Positions 27,156-39,467 of a stretch of 64,000 nucleotides of DNA are shown in pieces. Both the position numbers and the translations under genes were made by a program. A model generated the notes under the pieces. It saw only the letters and a program-made list of their open reading frames with translations, searched no databases and was not told the origin of the DNA. Numbering within the stretch: position 1 is the first letter of the stretch; each line of letters starts with the position of its first letter. The stretch is taken from the NCBI RefSeq assembly GCF_000153465.1, contig NZ_CH672387.1:3875955-3939954 (forward strand), written 5' to 3'. This DNA comes from Aurantimonas manganoxydans SI85-9A1. GTDB lineage: Bacteria; Pseudomonadota; Alphaproteobacteria; Rhizobiales; Rhizobiaceae.

Positions 27156-28130
27156 ATGGCCTCGACCGATCCCGCCGCGCTGGCCGCCCCCCGGCGCGCG
27201 GCCCCGCCCGCGCCCGTTCGCCTGTATGGCACGGACCGGGACTTTGCTAGGAATCGTGCCCTGTCGGAGCTGCGCGAGAGCATCGCGCAGATCGAGGGCG
27301 AGCCGGTCTGCCGGCTGGAGAACACGGCTGCGGACACCCGCCACCAGGGCGACGCAGCAGCCGTGCGACGCGTGATGCCGAAGCTCCTGTCGCTCGGCGA
27401 CGCCGCGGCCGATGCGGCGCTCGGCGGCGGCTTTCCGGCGGCGGGACTGGCCGAGATCCATCTCGACGAGACCCGCGACGGCGGCTCGCTCGCCGGCTTC
27501 GCGCTGGCGCTGGCGATCCGCTTCGGCGCACGCCCCGGCCGGCCGCTCCTGTGGATCGGCGACATGATGGCGTTTTCCGAGGCCGGGCTTCCCTATCTGC
27601 CGGGGCTCGCGAGCTTCGGCCTCGACCCCGCCGCGCTCTGCCTCGTCAAGACCCGCAAGCTCGACGAGGCGGCCTGGGCCGGCGAGGAAGCCGCCACCTC
27701 GCGAGCGCTGGCCATGGCGATCCTGGAGGTGCGCGGCAATCCCGCCCGGCTCGGCCTCGACGGCACCCGGCGGCTGCATCTGCGCGCCCGCGAGGCCGGC
27801 CTGCCGCTGCTGCTGCTGCGCCAGAGCGCCCGTCCCGAGGCCACCGCCGCGCCGCTGCGGCTGCGGATCCGGCCGGGGCCGGCGAGCCGCGTCGCCGATC
27901 TGGCCGACCGCGACAAGCTCATCGGCCACCCGGTCTTCGACGTCACGGTGGAGAAATCCCGCGACGGTCGCCCGCAGCATGTAGTCCTGGAGTGGAATTC
28001 CCATGAGCGACGTTTCGGCCCCCCGGCCCGTTCCGAACCGCTATCTCGCCCTCTCGTTTCCACGGCTGTCGACGGACCGGATCCGGCGCGAGCGGATGGG
28101 ACGGTCGTGGCGCTCCGACGCGCCTCGTAA
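27156..28130 (+). CDS. imuA: Mutasome accessory protein ImuA
   Basis: ImuA is a RecA-like partner of ImuB and DnaE2 in error-prone lesion bypass. The 324-residue protein has ALSELRESIAQIEG at the N-terminus and the core LGGGFPAAGLAEIHLDET, PLLWIGDMMAFSEAGLPYLPGL, MAILEVRGNPARLGLDGTRR and PLLLLRQSA. A classical Walker A (GxxxxGKT) is absent at the expected place (GLAEIHLDETRDGG). The recognised domain ends near [13 protein letters not shown]; the last 42 residues or so are encoded in sequence that also encodes the start of ImuB. GAAGGAGA precedes the ATG; a LexA box lies upstream. Confidence 0.93.
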   Translation: MASTDPAALAAPRRAAPPAPVRLYGTDRDFARNRALSELRESIAQIEGEPVCRLENTAADTRHQGDAAAVRRVMPKLLSLGDAAADAALGGGFPAAGLAEIHLDETRDGGSLAGFALALAIRFGARPGRPLLWIGDMMAFSEAGLPYLPGLASFGLDPAALCLVKTRKLDEAAWAGEEAATSRALAMAILEVRGNPARLGLDGTRRLHLRAREAGLPLLLLRQSARPEATAAPLRLRIRPGPASRVADLADRDKLIGHPVFDVTVEKSRDGRPQHVVLEWNSHERRFGPPARSEPLSRPLVSTAVDGPDPARADGTVVALRRAS

Positions 28131-29645
28131 GGGAGCGGCCGGCGACGGCGACAGAAGCGTCCGCCCGGCGCCGCTGGCGCTCTACGAAACCGTCGGCAAC
28201 GCCAACCGCATCGTGGCGACCTGCGAAGCGGCCGAGGCCATGGGGCTGGCGGCGGGCGGCGGCCTGGCCGAGGCGAAGGCGCGGTTTCCGGACATGGAGG
28301 TCATGCTTGCCGACCCGGCGGCCGACCGGCGGCTTCTGGAAGCGGTCGCCGACTGGTGCGACCGCTACACGCCGCTCGTCGCCCTCGACGCGCCGCACGG
28401 TCTCGTCCTCGACATTTCCGGCTGCGCCCATCTCTTCGGCGGCGAGAGGGCGCTGATGGACGACCTCTTGGTGCGGCTGTTCCATCAGGGCCTCGCCGCG
28501 CTCGCGGCGATCGCCAGCCATGCCGGCACCGCCCTGGCGCTGGTCGGCGGCGGCAGGGGGCGCGGCGGCGCCATCGTCGCCGAGAACGACGAACTGGCCG
28601 CCGTTTCGCCGCTGCCCGTCGCCGCGCTGCGGCTGGAGCCGCCGGTCGCGGCGATGTTTCGCCGTCTCGGCCTGAAGACCATCGACGCGCTGCTGGCGCT
28701 GCCCCGCGCCGGGCTGGCGCGGCGCTTCGGCGAAGATCTCCTCGCCCGCCTGGACACCGCGCTTGGCCGCGCCTCCCGGCCGATCAGCCCGCGCCGGCCG
28801 GTGCCGGACCTGACCGCCGAGCGGCGGCTGTTCGAGCCGATCAGCCTGACCGACGACGTCGAGCGCATCCTCCTGCTGCTCGCCGCACGGCTGAAGGGCG
28901 ACCTGGAGCGGCGCGGCGTCGGGGCGCGGCAGCTCGAACTGTCGTTGTTCCGCGTCGACGGAGCGGTCAACCGGCTGGTGGTCGGCGCCTCGCGGCCGGT
29001 GCGCGAGCCCGCCGCCATCCAGCGCCTGTTCCGCGAGCGCATGAAGGGGCTCGGCGAGGAATTCGACGCCGGCTTCGGCTACGATCTCGTCAAGCTCGCC
29101 ATCTACGCCACCGAGCCGATGCCGGACCTGCAGACCGACCTGTCCGGCGAGACCGTCGGCAGCGACGCCTTCGGCAGTCTCGTCGACCGGCTCGGGGCAC
29201 GGCTCGGCGAGGCCAGCGTCCTGCGGCTCGACGCCGTCGCCAGCCACTGGCCCGAGCGGGCCGAGCGCTGGCAGCCGATGGCAGCGGGCTCGGCGGCGCT
29301 GGCAAGGCCGTCACCGGTCGCCGCGCCGCAGACGGCGCCGCGGCCGCTGCGGCTGCTCGCCATGCCGGAAGCGATCGAGGCGAGCTTCGAGGTGCCGGAC
29401 GGCGCGCCGTTGAAATTTCGCTGGCGCCGGGCGCTGCACGTGGTGCGCCGGGCCGAGGGGCCGGAGCGCCTCGCCGGCGAATGGTGGCGCCAGCCCGACG
29501 CGGCGGCCCGCGACTATTACCGCGTCGAGGACGAGGCCGGCCGCCGCTTCTGGCTGTTTCGTGAGGGCTGCGCCGACCCGGCCGTCGATCCCGAACTGCA
29601 GGTGCCGGACGGACGCCCGGCCTGGTTCCTGCACGGCATCTTCGC

Positions 29646-29649
<4 letters not shown>
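28003..29649 (+). CDS. imuB: Y-family polymerase-like protein ImuB
   Basis: ImuB is a catalytically inactive Y-family polymerase relative that links DnaE2 to the beta clamp. The 548-residue protein opens [18 protein letters not shown]; the first catalytic Asp of DinB is replaced in [47 protein letters not shown], the helix-hairpin region [20 protein letters not shown] and the little-finger part [14 protein letters not shown] follow; the C-terminal [16 protein letters not shown] is typical of ImuB. Its start lies 128 bases inside imuA in another frame, and its stop overlaps dnaE2 (ATGA). Confidence 0.93.
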
Positions 29650-33161
<3,512 letters not shown>

Positions 33162-33298
33162 TCCGGCCCGGCCGGAGCGATGTGGGCGCGGTCGTCACTT
33201 TCGTTCTGGCCGAAGCCCGGACGGCGCCTATCTGCCGATAAGGGCGCCACGAGGGGCGTCCGGAAATCCGGCGACCGCGCCATATCGAAAGGATGACG

Positions 33299-34360
33299 AT
33301 GCCGGCATCGCGGCCGCTCACGACCGGGACCTTCAGCCGTCGCAGATTGCCCGCCGCCTTGCGGCCGGGCCGGGTCGCGCGTCTTGCCGCCCCGGCCGGA
33401 CTGGCGCTCCTGGCCGGCTGCGCCGGACCGCAATCGGTCTTCGAGGGCGCCGGCGCCGAGGCCACCGACGTCGCCTTCCTGTTCTGGGTCATGCTAGTCG
33501 GATCGATCGCGATCTGGCTGTTTGTCATCGGCCTCGGGATCTACGCCACGAAGACCCGGCCCCGCGCCCATAGCGAGCGCACCGGCCTCTACCTGATCAT
33601 CTGGGGCGGCGGCGTCTTTCCGGTCGTCGTCCTCGGCGGCCTGCTGATCTGGGGGCTCGCCATGATGCCGGAGCTGCGTCGCCCCGCAAACGGGCCGACC
33701 ATCGCGGTCTCGGGCGAGCGCTTCTGGTGGCGCATCGCCTACGATGTCGAGGGCGAGCCGGGCGCGGTGCGCAGCCTGCCCGACGGCGGCATCGAGAGCG
33801 CCAACGAGCTCTGGCTGCCGCTCGGCCGGCGCACGGAAATCCTGCTCGGCAGCCCCGACGTGATCCATTCCTTCTGGGTTCCCGCCATCGCCGGCAAGAC
33901 CGACGCCATTCCGGGCCGGGTCAACCGGCTGGTGCTCGAGCCGACCCGCGAAGGCGTCTATAACGGCGTCTGCGCCGAATTCTGCGGCGATGCCCATACC
34001 CAGATGGGGCTGCGCGTCGTGGTGGTGCCGCAGGCCGAGTACGACGCCCGCGTCGCGGCCCTGGCCCGGCCGGCTGCCGTCACCGACGATCCCGGCGCAG
34101 CGCTGTTCCTGAAGAATGGCTGCGGCGCCTGCCATACGGTCCGCGGCACCGAGGCCGACGGCCGCGTCGGCCCGGACCTGACCCACATCGCCTCGCGCCA
34201 GACCATCGCCGCCGGCCTGCTGCCGACGAATGTCGCCAATATCGCCCGCTTCATCCACTCCACCGATCACGTCAAGCCGGGCGTCGAGATGCCGTCCTTC
34301 GGCGTCCTGCCGGACACCGAGATCGACGCGATCGCCCAATGGCTCGGACGCCTCGAATGA
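33299..34360 (+). CDS. coxB: Cytochrome c oxidase subunit II with fused cytochrome c domain
   Basis: Subunit II of a caa3-type terminal oxidase; it accepts electrons at the CuA centre. The 353-residue lipoprotein has a lipobox LLAGC (about residue 41), two membrane helices (about 58-83 and 98-122), the aromatic FWWRIAYDVE, and a CuA site made by the His of VIHSFWVP and CAEFCGDAHTQM. The C-terminal domain is a class I cytochrome c with CGACH and axial Met in EMPSFG. The ATG at 33299 has AAAGG six bases upstream, better placed than the ATG at 33293. Stop overlaps the next gene (ATGA). Confidence 0.93.
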   Translation: MPASRPLTTGTFSRRRLPAALRPGRVARLAAPAGLALLAGCAGPQSVFEGAGAEATDVAFLFWVMLVGSIAIWLFVIGLGIYATKTRPRAHSERTGLYLIIWGGGVFPVVVLGGLLIWGLAMMPELRRPANGPTIAVSGERFWWRIAYDVEGEPGAVRSLPDGGIESANELWLPLGRRTEILLGSPDVIHSFWVPAIAGKTDAIPGRVNRLVLEPTREGVYNGVCAEFCGDAHTQMGLRVVVVPQAEYDARVAALARPAAVTDDPGAALFLKNGCGACHTVRGTEADGRVGPDLTHIASRQTIAAGLLPTNVANIARFIHSTDHVKPGVEMPSFGVLPDTEIDAIAQWLGRLE

Positions 34361-36918
34361 GCGAGATACCCTTCGACAACCCGGCGATCACCGGCGCGAG
34401 CGATCGCGACCAGGAGGACCCGGCCGTCCGCCGCGAGCAGGAGGACCGGCTGCGCACGGTCTGGGCCGCCCCGAAGGGCTGGCGCTACTGGTCGGCGGTC
34501 AACAACACCGAAGTCGGCATCTGGTACACGGCGACGTCCTTCGCCTTCATGCTGTTTGCCGGCGTTCTCGGACTGATGATCCGCAGCCAGCTGGCGGTGC
34601 CTGAGAACGACTTCCTGACCGCGTCCTTCTACAATCAGGTCTACACGCTGCACGGCACCGTGATGATGTTCCTGTTCGCGGTGCCGATCTTCGAGGCCGT
34701 GGCGATCATCCTGCTGCCGCAGATGCTGGGGGCGCGCGACCTGCCCTTCCCGCGCCTGTCGGCCTTCGGCTACTGGTGCTTCCTGATCGGCGGCGTCTTC
34801 GTCTGCGGCTCGATCTTCTTCGATTCGGCCCCCGAGGGCGGCTGGTTCATGTATCCGCCGCTGACGACGCAGGAGCGGTTCTCGCCCGGCTACGGCCCGG
34901 ACATCTGGCTCTTGGGCCTGTCCTTCATCGAGGTCGCATCGATCGCCGCGGCGGTCGAGCTGATCGTCGGCACGCTCAAATGCCGGCCGCCCGGCATGCG
35001 GCTCAACCTGATGCCGCTCTATGGCTGGTACGTGCTGGTCGTCGCGGGAATGATCCTCTTCGCCTTCCCGCCGCTGATCGCCGGCGACATCCTGTTCGAG
35101 CTGGAACGGCTGTTCAACTGGCCCTTCTTCGACCCGACGCGCGGCGGCGACCCGATGCTGTGGCAGCATCTGTTCTGGATCTTCGGCCATCCGGAGGTCT
35201 ACATCGTCTTCCTGCCGGCCATCGCGCTGCTGGCGATGATCGTGCCGACCTTCGCCCAGCGTCCGATCCTCGGCTATTCCTGGATCGTCCTGGCGGCTGT
35301 GGGCACCGGCTTCCTGTCCTTCGGCCTGTGGGTCCACCACATGTACGCCACGGGCTTGCCGTCGATCTCGCTCGGCTTCTTCTCGGCGGCCTCGGAGGCG
35401 GTGGCGATCCCAACCGGCGTGCAGATCTTCGTCTTCCTGGCGACGCTCCTGACCGGCCGGGTGATCTATTCGGTGCCGATGCTGTTCGTCTCCGGCTTCC
35501 TGGCGATCTTCGTCATCGGCGGACTGACCGGCGTGATGATCGCGCTGGCCCCCTTCGACTGGCAGGCCCACGACACCTATTTCATCGTCGCTCATCTCCA
35601 TTACGTGCTGATCGGCGGCATGCTGTTCCCGGTGGTGGCCGGCGTCTATTATTACTGGCCGCTCATCGGCGGGCGGAAAATGTCCGACCGCTTCGGCAAG
35701 ATCGCCTTCTGGCTGATGTTCGTCGGCTTCAACGTCGCCTTCATGCCGATGCACTGGTCCGGCCTGATGGGCATGCCGCGACGGGTCTGGACCTATCCGG
35801 AAGCGCTGGGGCTCGAGATCCCCAACCTGATCTCGACAATCGGCGCCTTCGTCTTCGCCGCCGGCTTCCTGGTGGTGGTGGGCGATGTGCTGCGGCCACG
35901 CGGCAAGGAGCCCTACGCCAAGCGCAATCCCTGGAACGCCGGCACGCTGGAATGGCTCGGCGAGATGCCCGGCGAGAACTGGGGCGTGCGCTCGATCCCG
36001 CTGGTGCGCACCCGCTATCCGATCTGGGACCAGCCGAACTTCATCGACGATGTCGACAAGGGGCGGTTCTATCTGCCCGACGCCGTCGAGATGAAGCGCG
36101 AGACCATCGTCACCAGCGTTCTCGACGGGCGACCGATCCAGTGCCTGCGGGTGCCGGGGCCGACCTTCATGACCTTCTGGGCGGCGATCTTCCTCGGCGC
36201 GGTCTTCATCCTGGCGACGTTCCATTACTGGTACGCCACCATCGCCGCGATGGTGCTGGCGACGGCGGCGATCATCGTCTGGCTGTGGCGCGGCACCGCC
36301 GTGGTCCCGGAGAAGATGGAGAAGGACGTCGGACGCGGCCTGTCGCTGCCGCTCTATACGTCCGGCCCGCATTCGGTCGGCTGGTGGGCGATGTTCATCA
36401 CCATGGTCGGCGACGGCACCGCCTTTGCCGGGCTCGCCTTCGGCTATTATTTCTTCTTCACCATCCATGCCGACTTCCCGCCGCCGGTCTCGGAAGGGCC
36501 GGGATTGCTCTGGCCGCTGGTGTCGCTGGGGCTGTTCGCGGCGGCCTGGATCGGCGCGCAGGCGGCGCTCGTCGCCAACAGCCGTGCGCATGTCGGCCTG
36601 TCGCGGCTCCTGATGGGCGGCGCGGCGGCGATCAGCCTGGCGGCCGCGGCGGCCCTGGTCTGGGCGCCCTACGCCACCAACATGGACCCCACGGTCCACG
36701 TCCATCCGGCGATCGTCTGGACACTGGTCATCTGGACCGCCGCCCATGGCGCGGTCGGCGCGCTGATGCTCGCCTACTGCCTCGCCCGTTCGCTGGCCGG
36801 AAAGCTGACGCCGGTCTTCGACATCGATATCCACAATGTGGCGCTCTACTGGCACTTCATGGCCGCGACCGCGTTGGCAACGGTGGTGACGATCTCGCTC
36901 TTCCCGCTCTTGGTCTAG
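34357..36918 (+). CDS. Fused cytochrome c oxidase subunits I and III
   Basis: An 853-residue fusion. Residues about 45-545 are subunit I: heme a ligand in YTLHGT (H99), CuB site GHPEVY (H278, E280, Y282), WVHHMYATG (H327-H328), and HDTYFIVAHLHYVLIGG (H413, H415). D128 of the D-channel is present, but the Asn-rich loop before it is altered (IILLPQMLGARD). The K-channel Lys expected in IPTGVK is Gln (AIPTGVQIF). Residues about 635-853 are subunit III (GPHSVGWWAMFITMVGDGTA). Similar fused enzymes occur in rhizobia as alternative oxidases. ATGA overlap with coxB. Confidence 0.94.
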   Translation: MSEIPFDNPAITGASDRDQEDPAVRREQEDRLRTVWAAPKGWRYWSAVNNTEVGIWYTATSFAFMLFAGVLGLMIRSQLAVPENDFLTASFYNQVYTLHGTVMMFLFAVPIFEAVAIILLPQMLGARDLPFPRLSAFGYWCFLIGGVFVCGSIFFDSAPEGGWFMYPPLTTQERFSPGYGPDIWLLGLSFIEVASIAAAVELIVGTLKCRPPGMRLNLMPLYGWYVLVVAGMILFAFPPLIAGDILFELERLFNWPFFDPTRGGDPMLWQHLFWIFGHPEVYIVFLPAIALLAMIVPTFAQRPILGYSWIVLAAVGTGFLSFGLWVHHMYATGLPSISLGFFSAASEAVAIPTGVQIFVFLATLLTGRVIYSVPMLFVSGFLAIFVIGGLTGVMIALAPFDWQAHDTYFIVAHLHYVLIGGMLFPVVAGVYYYWPLIGGRKMSDRFGKIAFWLMFVGFNVAFMPMHWSGLMGMPRRVWTYPEALGLEIPNLISTIGAFVFAAGFLVVVGDVLRPRGKEPYAKRNPWNAGTLEWLGEMPGENWGVRSIPLVRTRYPIWDQPNFIDDVDKGRFYLPDAVEMKRETIVTSVLDGRPIQCLRVPGPTFMTFWAAIFLGAVFILATFHYWYATIAAMVLATAAIIVWLWRGTAVVPEKMEKDVGRGLSLPLYTSGPHSVGWWAMFITMVGDGTAFAGLAFGYYFFFTIHADFPPPVSEGPGLLWPLVSLGLFAAAWIGAQAALVANSRAHVGLSRLLMGGAAAISLAAAAALVWAPYATNMDPTVHVHPAIVWTLVIWTAAHGAVGALMLAYCLARSLAGKLTPVFDIDIHNVALYWHFMAATALATVVTISLFPLLV

Positions 36919-36927
36919 GAGGCGAAC

Positions 36928-37305
36928 ATGTCGGTCGACAAACGCACCTATGACGATCTGTGGACGCTGATCGCGGCGCCGCTGGTCTGGGCGCTGCACT
37001 TCCTGTTCAGCTACACGGTGGCGGCTTATGCCTGCGCACCGCAGAGCTGGCTGTTCAAGGATCTGGCGACGGCGCGGATCGCCATCGGCGTCGTCACGCT
37101 CCTGTCGCTGCTGGCCATCGCCTACGGCTTTCGCCGCGCCTGGCGCGACTGGTCGGCCGGGGGCGGCGGCCATCGCCACGATCGCGATACGCCGGAGGAC
37201 CGGGAGCGGTTCCTGGAATTCTCGACGCTGCTGCTCGCCGCCCTGTCCTTCGTCGGCGTCATCTTCGACGTCCTGCCCGTCATCATGATCGCGGACTGCC
37301 GGTAA
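36928..37305 (+). CDS. Small membrane protein of the oxidase cluster
   Basis: A 125-residue protein with three hydrophobic segments (about 10-32, 45-68, 98-120) separated by a His/Asp-rich loop GGGGHRHDRDTPEDRE. AGGAGG is placed 8 bases before the ATG. It lies 9 bases after the fused oxidase gene and its stop overlaps the following cytochrome gene by one base, so it is part of the operon. It may be a small oxidase subunit or assembly factor; the His-rich loop could bind metal. I do not recognise a named family. Confidence 0.8.
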   Translation: MSVDKRTYDDLWTLIAAPLVWALHFLFSYTVAAYACAPQSWLFKDLATARIAIGVVTLLSLLAIAYGFRRAWRDWSAGGGGHRHDRDTPEDRERFLEFSTLLLAALSFVGVIFDVLPVIMIADCR

Positions 37306-38597
37306 TGCGCAAGCGGATCGATTTCATCCTGACCTGGAAGCGGATCGGCGCCGCCGCGGCCGCCGGCGTCGTTGCCGCCTTCGCCCTCGGCTGGTCCGGC
37401 ATGGTGCCGATCTCAGCCTCCTCCGGGCATTTCCCGCCCTTCGGCTGGTTCCTGCACTGGGTCATGGGCAACGCCGCCGAAAAGCAGTCGCTAGCCGTCA
37501 GCGTTCCCGACGATCTCGACCTGTCCGACCCGGCACTGGTCAAGCGCGGCGCCGGGCATTTCGCCACCGGCTGCGCCGTCTGCCATGGCAGCCCGACCGA
37601 GGCCCAGTCGCCGGTCGTCCTGTCGATGACGCCGGCTCCGCCGCGCCTCGAGGAACGTGTGCCGGAATGGTCCGATCGCGAGCTGTTCTGGATCGTCCAG
37701 CACGGCATCAAATATACCGGCATGCCGGCCTGGCCGACACAGGCGCGCGCCGACGAGGTCTGGGCGCAGGTGGCCTTCCTGCGCGCCCTGCCCGGCATGT
37801 CGCCGGCCGCCTATGACGATCTGGCGCTGGCCAGCGGCGGCGATAGCGGGCTGGACAGTGGGAATGGCGCGCAGAACACCACCTTGTCCAACGGCGCCGA
37901 ACTCGCCTTCGAGGACGCGCTGGCCGATTGCGCCCGCTGCCACGGCCGCGACGGCTATGGCCGCGGGCCCGACGGCACCTTTCCGGTTCTGGCCGGACAG
38001 CCGGCCGACTATCTTCTGGCCAGCCTGCAAGCCTATTCCAACGGCGAGCGCGCCAGCGGGTTCATGCAGCCACCGGCCCGGCGCTACGATGCCGAGATGC
38101 TGGCGCGTCTCGCCGAGCATTTCGCTGGCGTCGAAGGACCCGAAGGCCCCGCGGCGACGGGTGGGGTCGGATCCGACGCGGCCGCAGCGACGCCCCCTGT
38201 CGAAACGCCGAAGACCGAGACCGAACGCGCCGTGCCGGGGGAAGCGGCCTCGGGCCCGCCCGACACACGGGACGGGCTTCTGGCGCTGGGCCGACGGCTT
38301 GCCGAAGACGGCCTGCCGGAGCGCAAGCTGCCGGCCTGCGAAAGCTGCCACGGCGCCGATGGCGCCAATCGGGAGCCGGCCCGCAACGCCGTCTATCCGC
38401 GTCTGGCCGGCCAACCCGAATGGTACCTGAAGACCCAGTTGCATCTGTGGAAGGAGGGGGAGCGCGGCGGCACCGCCTATGCCCATGTCATGACGAACAT
38501 CGCCAAGCACCTTACCGAGGAGCAGATCGAGGCCGCCGCGGCCTGGTACGGACAGACCGCGCCCGGAGATGGCCGGCATCAGGAGATCCGCCCGTGA
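37305..38597 (+). CDS. Triheme c-type cytochrome, membrane-anchored
   Basis: A 430-residue protein with one N-terminal membrane helix (about 15-38) and three c-heme sites: CAVCH (90-94), CARCH (209-213) and CESCH (345-349). Met-containing segments such as YTGMPAWP, GFMQPP and AHVMTNIAKHLT may supply axial ligands. A Pro/Glu/Ala-rich linker (about 275-325) separates the second and third domains. Position after the oxidase genes suggests that it feeds electrons into coxB. The start overlaps the preceding stop in TAATG and its own stop overlaps the next start in GTGA. Confidence 0.9.
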   Translation: MRKRIDFILTWKRIGAAAAAGVVAAFALGWSGMVPISASSGHFPPFGWFLHWVMGNAAEKQSLAVSVPDDLDLSDPALVKRGAGHFATGCAVCHGSPTEAQSPVVLSMTPAPPRLEERVPEWSDRELFWIVQHGIKYTGMPAWPTQARADEVWAQVAFLRALPGMSPAAYDDLALASGGDSGLDSGNGAQNTTLSNGAELAFEDALADCARCHGRDGYGRGPDGTFPVLAGQPADYLLASLQAYSNGERASGFMQPPARRYDAEMLARLAEHFAGVEGPEGPAATGGVGSDAAAATPPVETPKTETERAVPGEAASGPPDTRDGLLALGRRLAEDGLPERKLPACESCHGADGANREPARNAVYPRLAGQPEWYLKTQLHLWKEGERGGTAYAHVMTNIAKHLTEEQIEAAAAWYGQTAPGDGRHQEIRP

Positions 38598-39013
38598 GCG
38601 GCGCGACGCCTGCGGACTGGGAAGGGCGGATGGCGCCGGGTCTCGACGTGATCGAGGCCATCGCCATCAAGGCCTATGACGAGCTGCCGGCCGAGTTCCG
38701 GGCCCTGTCGGGCGAGATCCGCTTCCTCATCGCCGAGTTTCCCGACGACGACGTCGTCAAGGAGATGGCGCTCGACAGCCCCTTCGACATTCTCGGCCTG
38801 TTCGAGGGCCGCGGCATCGGCGATCTCGGCAGCCCGGTCACCGGCGAACTGCCGAACCGGATCCTGCTCTATCGCCGGCCGATCCTCGACTACTGGGCCG
38901 AGCACGAGGAGACGCTGGGCAGCCTCGTCTCACATGTCCTGATCCACGAGATCGGGCATCATTTCGGCCTGTCGGACGAGGACATGGAGGCACTGGAGGA
39001 CTCGGTCGCCTGA
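38594..39013 (+). CDS. Zincin-like metallopeptidase family protein
   Basis: A 139-residue protein of the zincin-like metallopeptidase family (PF06262). The zinc motif is VLIHEIGHHFGLSDEDMEAL (HExxHH with downstream Asp). EIRFLIAEFPDDDVVKEM and NRILLYRRPILDYWAE are also typical. Such proteins are common beside cytochrome and electron-transport genes but their substrates are unknown. It starts at a GTG overlapping the cytochrome stop, closing the oxidase operon. Its 3' end overlaps a small membrane protein gene on the other strand. Confidence 0.88.
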   Translation: MSGATPADWEGRMAPGLDVIEAIAIKAYDELPAEFRALSGEIRFLIAEFPDDDVVKEMALDSPFDILGLFEGRGIGDLGSPVTGELPNRILLYRRPILDYWAEHEETLGSLVSHVLIHEIGHHFGLSDEDMEALEDSVA

Positions 39014-39213
39014 CGCCGACGCCGCTTGCGCCAGCCCAGAAACGCCAGCACGGCCAGTGTGCCGGTGACGATCGAGACGGTCATCGGCATGGCCAGCGCC
39101 AGAAGCGCGAAGACCGTCAGGCAGGCGGCGCCGAACAGGCCCAAGGCGGCACAGCCGATGCCGTAGCCGAGGGCCGATTCCAGATGGCGTTTCGTCTTTT
39201 CGGGCATGGTCAC
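38959..39213 (-). CDS. Small two-helix membrane protein, hypothetical
   Basis: An 84-residue reading frame with two hydrophobic segments (about 16-38 and 40-60) and a basic RKRRRR stretch near the C-terminus that fits the positive-inside rule. It overlaps the end of the metallopeptidase gene by 55 bases on the opposite strand. No clear ribosome-binding site; an ATG six bases further in is equally possible. The helix pattern supports it as real, but it might be spurious. Confidence 0.5.
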   Translation of the reverse strand: MTMPEKTKRHLESALGYGIGCAALGLFGAACLTVFALLALAMPMTVSIVTGTLAVLAFLGWRKRRRRQATESSSASMSSSDRPK

Positions 39214-39260
39214 GCCGCGGTTCGGGCATCGGCCCGAGCCGTTTCCTCGCAGAATGTCGG

Positions 39261-39467
39261 TTATTGTTCGCCGAGCTTCATGGCCGGATCGTAGTCGCGA
39301 CCCTCGACGATCTTGGTCACTGCCTGGCCGCAGCGCATCGCGCCGGCCGCCGCGTCGAAGGCGTAGGTCGGCGAGCCGTGCAACTCCCAGCCCTTGGAGA
39401 GGGCGAGCGAGACCTTGTGGCAGAAGCTGGAATCGTCCGGCCCGGAAAGGAAGCGGTAGAGTTTCAT
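39261..39467 (-). CDS. DUF1737 domain-containing protein
   Basis: A 68-residue protein matching DUF1737: [35 protein letters not shown] and CGQAVTKIVEGRDY. The domain is a small cytosolic alpha/beta unit of unknown role. Its ATG overlaps the stop of the CoA lyase (ATGA), so it is the second gene of a two-gene operon. Confidence 0.88.
   Translation of the reverse strand: MKLYRFLSGPDDSSFCHKVSLALSKGWELHGSPTYAFDAAAGAMRCGQAVTKIVEGRDYDPAMKLGEQ

Noticed and set aside
34267-37179. A 970-codon open frame antisense to the oxidase genes
   Set aside because: Composition is extreme (Asp, Arg, His, Gln) and typical of the complement of membrane-protein genes at high GC. The plus strand carries clear oxidase motifs.
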